From: an uncultured Lachnospiraceae bacterium
GTDB lineage: Bacteria; Bacillota; Clostridia; Lachnospirales; Anaerotignaceae
Assembly (NCBI GenBank): GCA_944384285.1
Contig: CALWSX010000124.1
Span: 1 to 11,632 of the forward strand
DNA length: 11,632 nucleotides
Direction of reading: 5' to 3'
The notes beneath the pieces are model-generated. The model saw nothing but the letters and a program-made list of their open reading frames with translations, was not told the origin of the DNA and made no database searches. Below are positions 1-6,532 of the stretch, piece after piece (position 1 is the stretch's first letter; each line of letters begins with the position of its first letter). A program made the translations under genes and the position numbers.

Positions 1-3000
1 TAAATCAAGTCTTTCAAGAAAAGCGTGAATTAAAGTTCCTCTTTTAGCCGCATTTATACCTTCTTCTTCCACAGTTTTATAAAATGGCGGCATAGGTAAC
101 TCTTTCACATTTTCATGTTCATAATAAAATTTTGTATCTTCCGGGAACAATTCTTTATTATTAAGCCTTTTTATCTCAGAAACAGATACATTTGCAGGAA
201 TATCCACAAAATCATGATATTTATATTTAAAATTAATAAGATTGAAAATCTCTTGTTTATTATCTGTATATTCTTTATTTGGGTCTATATTCGATAAGTT
301 TTCTTTGTAATTTTTATTTTTTTCATCATTTTCTGGTTTTTTAGATAAATTTTCAAAAATTACAGACACATCAAAAAATTCTTCCGGATTATCCAAAGGA
401 AAAACATCTTTCATAGGCTCTGAAATAGAAGATAAATTCCTGTGGAATATAATAGGAGGAATAACAAAATCTAAAAAACAAGTTGCTTTTCTAAGATTAT
501 AGACGGAAATTTCACCCTTATTGTTCCTTGAATAAAGTCCCCAGTTTAATATTTTCTTTTCTAAATTATCCATAGTTCCAGTAAGAATAAGCTTTTCTTT
601 TGCTCTTGTAAGTGCAACATATAATATTCTTAATTCCTCTGAATAGTTTTCATTTTTTATTCTTTTTGAGATTACGGCTTTTCCTACAGTATTATATAAA
701 ACCCTGTTTTCTTTATCAAAATAATTTAAGCCAACCCCTAAATCCTGATGATAAACCAAAGGTTTATATAAGTCTGTAGTATTAAATTTTTTTCCAAGTC
801 CTGAAACAAAAACAACAGGAAATTCAAGCCCCTTACTCTTATGTATACTCATAATCCTTACAAGGTTTTCGTTTTCACTTAAGTATTTTGCCGCTCCCGT
901 TTCATAGCCGGTAACAGAAATATTATCAAGGTATTTTATAAATTTAAAAAGACTCTTCTCTCCCGTTTTTTCAAATTCATAAACCTTTTCCATAAATACT
1001 CTTATGTTAGACTGGCGTCCTTCACCGCCTTCAAGTGTTCCCGAATAATCAAATATAAGCGTATCATCTATAACTTTTTCCACTGTTTCATAAAGTGTAT
1101 TTTCGTTTGAAAAAACACGCCATTCATTAAGCATTTCTAAAAACTTTATTATTTTAGATTTTAATTCAAAATTTTCACCATTTTGTGAATAAAAATCAAG
1201 ACAATACCAAAAATTTTCTTCCTTTTTATCTTTATAAAAACTCTTTATTTCCGCAAGGTCATCAAAATCAAACTTAAATATAGGCGAATATAAAGTACTT
1301 ATAAGTGGTATATCATCTATTGGATTATTTATTAGTTTTAAAATATTTATAATAAAGTCTATTTCAAGAGTTTCAAAATATTTACTGCTGTTTTCTGCAT
1401 AAAAAGGTATATTTTTTAATTTTAAAGCATCTGACAATATATCAGACCAGGTCGATGGCGACCTTAATAAAATTACAATATCTCTATATTCTATATTTCT
1501 GAACTCATCTTTTTCTTTATCATAAATTTTATATTCACTTTTTATAAGTTCATCTATTCTATTTGATATATAAAGAGCTTCTTTTTCAAGATTTGATAAA
1601 TCCTCTTCATCTTCTTCACTGTCTTTAGTTTTGCCCTCAATCAAAATTACTTCTGTCTTCCCGATTTTTTCATTTTCTGGATACGGGAATCCATCATAAA
1701 GCATAGCTTTATCATCATAAGTTACATCGCCAAAATCATCAGACATAGTTCTTTTAAACAAAAAATTTATACTGTCAAGCACACTTTTTCTGCTTCTGAA
1801 ATTTTTTGAAAGGTCTATCTTTGTTTCATTATTATTATCAGAAATTGACTCAAATTCCTTAAATCTCTTATATTTTTCAATAAATAGTTCCGGTCTTGCA
1901 AGTCTAAATTTATATATACTTTGTTTTACGTCCCCAACCATAAAACGATTATTTAAACCATCTGATTTTTTTGAAATACTTTCTAAAATCATATCTTGGA
2001 CAAGGTTTGAATCTTGGTATTCGTCTACAAATATCTCATAAAAAGAATTTTTTAAATTTATAGCTGCCTCTGTAAATTCATAATGTTTTGAAGTGCTTCC
2101 CTCTTTAAAAAGTATTTTTATACAAAAATGCTCTATATCGTTAAAGTCAAGTATATTTTTCTCTTTTTTCTTCTCCTGAAAAATTTCTCCAAACTCCAAA
2201 ACAAGTTCAAAAAGTTTTTTTACAGGCAAATATAATCTTTTCATATCCGAAAGCATATTTAAAGGGTCTTCAAATAAAAGGTCTGAAAATACAGAATTTA
2301 AACTCTTTTTAATGTCATCACGAATAGCTTTAAGATATTCAGCGTCATTTGGATCTATATCTTTATTTCCGCCTCTACCCAAAGTTTCAAAAGATAAATC
2401 TTTATTTTTTTCATAAAACTCATAAATTGAATCTGCGTTAAGAGAATTTATAAGAGAATTTATAAGATCCTTATCGCTTTTAAAAGCACTTTCATATTTT
2501 GGAACCGGGTGGTCTTCCATAAAAATAAAAGCCTTTTTATTCATTTCAAGAGCACTTAACAAAAGGTTTCTTATCTCTTCTTTTAAAAGATTGAAAAACC
2601 ATATATCATCATTATTTTCAATATCTTTTATATTGTATTTGTCAATAGAATCCAAAAACCATTCCTCAGGAAAAGGACTGCTCATGGAAAATTCATAAAG
2701 GCTTAATATATTTTTTCTTGCATTTGTATTTTTAAAGCCTGAGTCAAAAAACTCTATTAAATCCAAAAACTCGTTATTATTTTCTCTCTCATAATTTCTC
2801 TCAAATAAAATATCAAGACTTTCCTCTTTTAAAATTAATGTTTCTGTTTCATCAGCTATTCTAAAAGAAGGGTCTATGTCTATAAGATTAAAATTCTGTC
2901 TTAAAACATCAAGACAAAAAGAATGAACCGTATTTATTTTTGCACGGTTTATAAGAACAAGCTGTCTCCTTATATGATCTGACACATCTCCTTGTTCTAT

Positions 3001-3225
3001 CTTTTTTATAAGAGCTTTATAAATTTTTTCTTTCATCTGTGATGCAGCCGCATTTGTGAAAGTAACAACTAAAAGCTTATCAATGTCTACTTTTTTTTCG
3101 GTTATAAGATTTATAATCCTTTCAACTAAAACGGCAGTCTTCCCCGACCCTGCCGCCGCTGATACCAATAAATCTTTTGTTTTTGAGTTTATAGCGTTAC
3201 GCTGTTCATTTGTCCAATTTGGCAT
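1..3225 (-). CDS. addA: ATP-dependent helicase/nuclease subunit A (AddA), C-terminus beyond left edge
   Basis: AddA is the UvrD-like helicase and RecB-type nuclease subunit of AddAB, which resects double-strand breaks for RecA-dependent repair. The visible 1075 residues are open to the window edge. Seen in order: Walker A AAAGSGKT (23-30), motif Ia VVTFTNAAASQMK (from about 53), Walker B DEYQD (401-405) followed by VGDVKQSIYKFR, motif V region HKSKGLEFP (795-803), motif VI VALTRA (870-875), and the start of the nuclease domain, RGTLIHAFLERLD, with His1067. The family is usually about 1200-1250 aa, so roughly the last 130-170 residues, including the catalytic Asp and Glu-x-Lys of the nuclease, lie outside the window. 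Start ATG at 3225 has GGGTGA about 8 nt upstream. It follows the 188-aa gene by 45 bp with no terminator between, so the two are probably co-transcribed. addB, normally next to addA, is not on the upstream side. The helicase assignment is very secure. Confidence 0.96.
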   Translation of the reverse strand, partial: MPNWTNEQRNAINSKTKDLLVSAAAGSGKTAVLVERIINLITEKKVDIDKLLVVTFTNAAASQMKEKIYKALIKKIEQGDVSDHIRRQLVLINRAKINTVHSFCLDVLRQNFNLIDIDPSFRIADETETLILKEESLDILFERNYERENNNEFLDLIEFFDSGFKNTNARKNILSLYEFSMSSPFPEEWFLDSIDKYNIKDIENNDDIWFFNLLKEEIRNLLLSALEMNKKAFIFMEDHPVPKYESAFKSDKDLINSLINSLNADSIYEFYEKNKDLSFETLGRGGNKDIDPNDAEYLKAIRDDIKKSLNSVFSDLLFEDPLNMLSDMKRLYLPVKKLFELVLEFGEIFQEKKKEKNILDFNDIEHFCIKILFKEGSTSKHYEFTEAAINLKNSFYEIFVDEYQDSNLVQDMILESISKKSDGLNNRFMVGDVKQSIYKFRLARPELFIEKYKRFKEFESISDNNNETKIDLSKNFRSRKSVLDSINFLFKRTMSDDFGDVTYDDKAMLYDGFPYPENEKIGKTEVILIEGKTKDSEEDEEDLSNLEKEALYISNRIDELIKSEYKIYDKEKDEFRNIEYRDIVILLRSPSTWSDILSDALKLKNIPFYAENSSKYFETLEIDFIINILKLINNPIDDIPLISTLYSPIFKFDFDDLAEIKSFYKDKKEENFWYCLDFYSQNGENFELKSKIIKFLEMLNEWRVFSNENTLYETVEKVIDDTLIFDYSGTLEGGEGRQSNIRVFMEKVYEFEKTGEKSLFKFIKYLDNISVTGYETGAAKYLSENENLVRIMSIHKSKGLEFPVVFVSGLGKKFNTTDLYKPLVYHQDLGVGLNYFDKENRVLYNTVGKAVISKRIKNENYSEELRILYVALTRAKEKLILTGTMDNLEKKILNWGLYSRNNKGEISVYNLRKATCFLDFVIPPIIFHRNLSSISEPMKDVFPLDNPEEFFDVSVIFENLSKKPENDEKNKNYKENLSNIDPNKEYTDNKQEIFNLINFKYKYHDFVDIPANVSVSEIKRLNNKELFPEDTKFYYEHENVKELPMPPFYKTVEEEGINAAKRGTLIHAFLERLDL

Positions 3226-3270
3226 AAAATATATCACCCGAAACTGTTTTTATTAACAGCTTTATTCTTT

Positions 3271-3837
3271 TTACGCATTTAGCTGAACAGATATTCTTCT
3301 TTGAAGTGTCATAAATTTTGTAAAAGAATCAAAAAAGCTGTTAAAAGAATTATAACAAAAATTTTCGACAAATGCCAATGTAAATGGTGACAATATTTCA
3401 ACTCCAAAAACATATTTTACAAATGCGTCAACAAAAAGTCTATGAAATTTATTTCTATAGTCTAATGCACATCTGTATAAAATATCAAATATTTTCTTTT
3501 CATTTTCATCAAACTCAAAAATATTAAACATCACTTTTTTCATTTCATCTGGATTAATATCCTCTCTCATTTTTAATATCCTTATTGTATGATAAAGTGA
3601 CATCATTTTTATAAATTTTTTCCCTGTAAAAAGATTAAGTTTTACTATGTTTGATTTAAAAAAGTTATTCTCACACTTTAAATCCACAAAAAAATCATAT
3701 CCGTCGGCTATTATATTGCATACAGACAATTCATAAAAAGCAATATAAAAAGGATTTTCAAGTTCATATATTCTATTTAAATAATGTTCCTGATAAGATT
3801 CAATATAGTTTTTTACAGCAGTTTTATTTTTTCCCAT
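3271..3837 (-). CDS. Uncharacterised 188-aa aromatic-rich protein, upstream of addA
   Basis: I do not recognise this protein. It is a complete ORF whose ATG is preceded, 6 nt away, by a strong AGGAGG ribosome binding site, so it is very likely translated. It is rich in Phe (24 of 188) and Tyr and in Lys/Asn, and looks largely alpha-helical. It has no signal peptide, no clear hydrophobic membrane segment, and no Walker, zinc-finger or HTH motif that I can see. Three Cys are scattered (near C41, C55, C118) and do not form an obvious metal site. Acidic-hydrophobic helical stretches (around INPDEMKKVMFNIFEF) and a Phe-rich C-terminal third suggest a compact, possibly protein-binding fold. It lies between a sigma-A-like promoter and addA. 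It may be only an operon neighbour or may act with AddA; nothing in it resembles AddB, which is far longer. Its function is unknown. Confidence 0.8.
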   Translation of the reverse strand: MGKNKTAVKNYIESYQEHYLNRIYELENPFYIAFYELSVCNIIADGYDFFVDLKCENNFFKSNIVKLNLFTGKKFIKMMSLYHTIRILKMREDINPDEMKKVMFNIFEFDENEKKIFDILYRCALDYRNKFHRLFVDAFVKYVFGVEILSPFTLAFVENFCYNSFNSFFDSFTKFMTLQRRISVQLNA

Positions 3838-3877
3838 TTTACCCCTCCTGAACTTTTATTCATTTTTACCTAATTCA

Positions 3878-3906
3878 ATTTTAAGTTAATTAAAATGGCA
3901 TTTCAA
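3878..3906 (-). promoter_or_regulatory. Sigma-A-type promoter for the 188-aa gene and addA
   Basis: On the minus strand, TTGAAA (3906-3901) is separated by exactly 17 nt from TAAAAT (3883-3878); each hexamer differs from consensus at one position. Transcription would start near 3871, giving a leader of about 35 nt before the ATG at 3837. A short AT-only inverted repeat (ATTTTAA/TTAAAAT, 3878-3896) overlaps the -10 and spacer but may be chance in such AT-rich DNA. Confidence 0.55.
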
Positions 3907-3999
3907 ATTTTTAATCCGCCCTTTTTCGATCTTATTTTTTATTAAAATACTAAAAAACCAAAATAATTCTTGTTTAAAATAGCTAACGACCGTTTAAGA

Positions 4000-4234
4000 C
4001 AATATATTGTGATTTGTTTTAACCAAAAACACTATATAACGACAAAAATTACTTTTTTATACATATATTCTTTACTTTTTATTCTAAAATATTCTATTTT
4101 TTATTATTTTTATTGTTAAAATTACTATTATTTAGTGTTAAATATATCCTTTTATCGCCTATGTTGTATTTTTATGAAACTTAAAGGTACATCGGCTCGA
4201 AATAATACATAATTTTCTTGGCTACAATATATTG
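4000..4234. repeat. Two copies of the dyad CAATATATTG
   Basis: The perfect 10-bp palindrome CAATATATTG occurs at 4000-4009 and again at 4225-4234, both preceded by A. The second copy overlaps the -35 hexamer of the proposed spo0A sigma-A promoter. This is a possible regulator site, but 10-11 bp repeats arise easily in DNA this AT-rich, so the call is weak. Confidence 0.25.
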
Positions 4235-4260
4235 ATTTTATAGCAATTTTGCACTACAAT
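4232..4260 (+). promoter_or_regulatory. Candidate sigma-A promoter for spo0A
   Basis: TTGATT (4232-4237), a 17-nt spacer, then TACAAT (4255-4260): four of six and five of six matches to the vegetative consensus. The start site would be near 4267, giving a leader of about 170 nt. It would correspond to the distal vegetative promoter known for spo0A in Bacillus subtilis; that correspondence is inference. Confidence 0.4.
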
Positions 4261-4382
4261 AAAACAAGTTAATAAATATTTTTTAAGTATTGCACAAAAG
4301 TTTTAAATAATTATTATTTTTTGATAATATACTATACTAAAATATATGTTTTATCATTTTTTTAAATATATTTATATGAATT

Positions 4383-4412
4383 TTTGGTAAATACTTAAGT
4401 TTTTAAGAATTA
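4383..4412 (+). promoter_or_regulatory. Weak sigma-H-like promoter just upstream of spo0A
   Basis: TTTGGTAAA, a 12-nt spacer, then TAAGAATTA. This keeps the GG and GAAT cores at the sigma-H spacing (RNAGGAWWW, 11-12 nt, RNNGAATWW) but lacks the consensus A on both sides of GG in the -35. The start would fall just before the Shine-Dalgarno. In B. subtilis, spo0A has a sigma-H promoter proximal to the gene, which is why this was considered. The match is partial and the region AT-rich, so confidence is low. Confidence 0.22.
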
Positions 4413-4435
4413 GACTATAAACGGAGGGATTTTAA

Positions 4436-5233
4436 ATGAACAATGGCAAAATGAGAATTTTATTAGCTGACGACAACAAGGACTTTTGCGACATAATAGG
4501 TTGTTACCTTAACAAACAAAGTGATATGGAAGTATGCGGAATTGCATACGACGGCGTAGATGCTTTTAACAAAATTCGTGAATTAAGACCAGACGTTGCA
4601 ATCATTGATGCAATTATGCCACGTCTTGATGGACTCGGAGTTTTGGAAAAGATTAACAAACTAATCACAAACAAACCTACTCTCATTATGCTTTCAGCAA
4701 TGAATCAAGAAAAAATTACAAAAAGAGCTATAGAACTTGGATGTGAATACTATATTGTAAAACCTTTTGATATGGAATCCCTTGTCGACAGGTTAAGACA
4801 TTTAAAATCCGGAAAAATAACTGTAAAAGAAGATATAAGGGAACAAACAACAATAGAAAAGAAATCTTCTGCAAGTGCTTATGAACTTGAAACAAAAGTT
4901 ACAAATATACTTCATGAAATTGGTGTTCCTGCTCATATCAGAGGTTATCACTATATGAGAGAAGCTATTATGATGAGTGTTAATGACATGGACGTTTTAA
5001 ATTACATTACAAAAGAACTTTATCCAGCAATAGCTAAAAAATGTAACACAACTCCAAGCCGTGTTGAACGTGCTATTCGTCATGCTATCGAAGTTGCTTG
5101 GAACAGAGGTAAAATTGAAGCTATTGATACTCTCTTTGGATATACTGTAAACAATCACAAAGGTAAACCAACAAATTCTGAATTTATCGCACTTATTGCT
5201 GATAGATTAAGACTTGAACAAAAAGCTGGATAA
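4436..5233 (+). CDS. spo0A: Stage 0 sporulation protein A, response-regulator transcription factor
   Basis: Spo0A is the phosphorylated master regulator that commits cells to sporulation by binding 0A boxes. The 265-aa length is typical. The receiver domain (about 6-125) shows the acidic pair D12-D13, phospho-acceptor D58 in DAIMPRLDG, switch residue S87 and K109 in IVKPFD. A linker (about 126-150) joins the Spo0A-specific C-terminal domain (about 150-262), with HEIGVPAHIRGYHYMREAI and the DNA-recognition region TPSRVERAIRHAIEVAWNRG, both near the clostridial norm. All key residues are present, so it should be functional. GGAGGG at 4423-4428 sits 7 nt before the ATG. It stands alone, ended by a strong terminator. 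In many Bacilli and Clostridia spoIVB lies directly upstream of spo0A; here a 600-bp gap and the divergent addA operon take that place. Activation by orphan histidine kinases is expected but none is in the window. Confidence 0.97.
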   Translation: MNNGKMRILLADDNKDFCDIIGCYLNKQSDMEVCGIAYDGVDAFNKIRELRPDVAIIDAIMPRLDGLGVLEKINKLITNKPTLIMLSAMNQEKITKRAIELGCEYYIVKPFDMESLVDRLRHLKSGKITVKEDIREQTTIEKKSSASAYELETKVTNILHEIGVPAHIRGYHYMREAIMMSVNDMDVLNYITKELYPAIAKKCNTTPSRVERAIRHAIEVAWNRGKIEAIDTLFGYTVNNHKGKPTNSEFIALIADRLRLEQKAG

Positions 5234-5281
5234 TTAACATACTTTGGCTAAATATTCCATATAAAATATACAATAATAAAG

Positions 5282-5320
5282 CCCCTTGTTTAAAAACAAA
5301 ACAAGGGGTTTATTATTATA
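5282..5320 (+). terminator. Rho-independent terminator of spo0A
   Basis: A 10-bp perfect stem (5282-5291 CCCCTTGTTT with 5299-5308) and 7-nt loop are followed by a T-rich tail (TTTATTATTAT). It lies about 50 bp after the spo0A stop. The stem could also fold on the minus strand as a back-up behind the prfB terminator. Confidence 0.85.
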
Positions 5321-5321
5321 A

Positions 5322-5355
5322 AATACAAAAAAGGCAGATAAAAAAATCTGCCTTT
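5322..5355 (-). terminator. Rho-independent terminator of the secA-prfB operon
   Basis: A 10-bp perfect stem AAAGGCAGAT/ATCTGCCTTT (5330-5339 with 5346-5355) with a 6-nt loop. Read on the minus strand it begins 12 nt after the prfB stop codon and its 3' arm runs into six T residues. It forms a convergent terminator pair with that of spo0A. Confidence 0.85.
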
Positions 5356-5367
5356 AAATCATTAGAA

Positions 5368-6472
5368 TTATGAATGTATCCACGCTAAATATGCGTTTAT
5401 AAATCTGTCGATATCCCCGTCCATTACGGCTCCAACATTTGCTGTTTCTTCGCCTGTACGGTTATCTTTTACAAGGTTATAAGGCATGAAAACGTATGAA
5501 CGAATCTGGCTTCCCCAACCTATTTCTTTAACATCGCCTCTTATTTCAGCAAGTTTTTTCATATTTTCTTCTATTTTAAGCTGAGTAAGTTTTGAACGAA
5601 GCATACCCATAGCTCTGTCTTTATTGCTGAACTGGCTTCTTTCGTCCTGGCACTGTACTACAATACCTGTAGGAATATGAGTAATACGAATAGCAGATGA
5701 TGTTTTATTAACGTGCTGACCACCGGCACCGCTTGAACGGTATGTATCAATACGGAGATCATCAGGATTAATTTCTACTTCATTATCATCTTCTATTACA
5801 GGCATAACATCACAGCTAGCAAAAGATGTATGTCTTCTTCCTGAGGAATCAAAAGGAGAAACTCTTACAAGACGATGAACACCTCTTTCAGATTTTAAAT
5901 ATCCGTAAACATTGTCACCTGAAATCTGGAGAGTTACGGATTTTACGCCCGCTTCTTCACCATCAAGATAATCAAGCGTTTCTATTTTAAAACCTCTTTT
6001 ATCTGCCCATTTGGTGTACATACGAAGGAGCATAGATGTCCAGTCACAAGCTTCTGTACCGCCCTGACCTGCATGAAGTGTAAGATAAACATCATAAGAA
6101 TCATATTCGCCGTCAAGTAAAGTTCTTATTTTAATTGCTTCAAATTCATTAAGGAAGTCTTCTTTTAATTGTTTACCTTCTATAAGGAATTCTTCGTCTT
6201 CTTCCTCTTTACTCATCTCTATTAAAGTATAAATATCATCATATACAGACATTAAAGCTTCAAAGCTTTCAATTTTGTCTTTATAAGACTTTAATTCTTT
6301 CATTACTTTATGGCTTTTTTCTGTATCATTCCAAAAATCAGGGTCGCCTGCTATAGTTTCAAGTTCTTCTACTTTTTCTTTCGCACCAGCGATGTCAAAG
6401 TGAATCCCTCAAATCCTGTAATTTTTTGGCATAAGGAGCAAGCTCTACGCCAATCTGTTCAAGCTCGAACAT
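5368..6472 (-). CDS. prfB: Peptide chain release factor 2, with +1 programmed frameshift
   Basis: RF2 recognises UAA and UGA stop codons and triggers peptide release on the ribosome. Translation starts at ATG 6472 (AAGG about 12 nt upstream), reads 25 codons to CTT, meets an in-frame TGA at 6397-6395, and must skip T6397 to continue as GAC ATC GCT. The joined product is 367 aa, the normal RF2 length. The stop-recognition tripeptide SPF falls at 205-207 and the catalytic GGQ at 250-252, matching the E. coli numbering exactly. Residue 246 is Ser, where E. coli K-12 has the poorly active Thr and most RF2s have Ala or Ser. The N-terminal coiled-coil region (about 30-110) precedes the decoding and catalytic domains. 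It follows secA by 60 bp with no terminator between, the conserved Firmicute secA-prfB order. The in-frame stop is regulation, not damage: RF2 shortage favours the shift and so restores RF2. Confidence 0.96.
6394..6411 (-). promoter_or_regulatory. prfB programmed +1 frameshift site
   Basis: Minus strand: codons TTG AGG GAT TCA CTT TGA followed by C. The slippery CTT and the TGA-C stop context are identical to the well-studied RF2 site and sit at codons 25-26. The stimulatory Shine-Dalgarno-like element is only GAGG/AGGG at codons 21-23, shorter than the AGGGGG of E. coli, with AGG in the same register. Slipping to UUU lets GAC be read and continues the RF2 frame with DIAGAKEKVEEL. Confidence 0.93.
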
Positions 6473-6532
6473 AGTTTATCACAACCTTTCGAATATATAT
6501 ATTTATTAAATGTAACTTTGTATTTTTATAAA

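Larger units (their letters stand above)
3838..4435. other. AT-rich divergent intergenic region between the addA operon and spo0A
   Basis: About 600 bp without a supportable gene on either strand. It holds the minus-strand promoter at 3878-3906, the two spo0A promoter candidates at 4232-4260 and 4383-4412, and a repeated dyad CAATATATTG (4000-4009 and 4225-4234). I see no tRNA-like, riboswitch-like or GC-rich structured RNA. The stretch from about 3910 to 4220 contains nothing else I can identify. Its length is unusual beside the tight spacing elsewhere and suggests either complex spo0A control or loss of a former gene. Confidence 0.6.

Noticed and set aside
115..297. 60-aa plus-strand ORF opposite addA
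   Set aside because: It lies wholly antisense to addA; its Ile/Phe-rich product is typical of AT-rich reverse-frame noise.
3056..3256. 66-aa plus-strand ORF opposite the start of addA
   Set aside because: It is antisense to the conserved Walker A region of addA, has no ribosome site, and encodes nothing recognisable.
4038..4044. Possible 0A box (TGTCGTT on the minus strand) upstream of spo0A
   Set aside because: It differs from TGNCGAA at the last two positions and lies far upstream of both promoter candidates.
3838..4435. Riboswitch, small RNA or lost gene in the long intergenic region
   Set aside because: I could find no GC-containing long stems, conserved riboswitch motifs or residual protein similarity; the sequence is too AT-rich to support such a call.
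4504..4686. 60-aa minus-strand ORF inside spo0A
   Set aside because: Antisense to the conserved receiver domain of spo0A with no start signals.
5368..6303. prfB read as a truncated or broken gene starting at the internal ATG 6303
   Set aside because: The 56 residues before it are restored by the standard +1 shift at CTT TGA C, and SPF and GGQ then fall at the canonical residue numbers, so this is programmed recoding.
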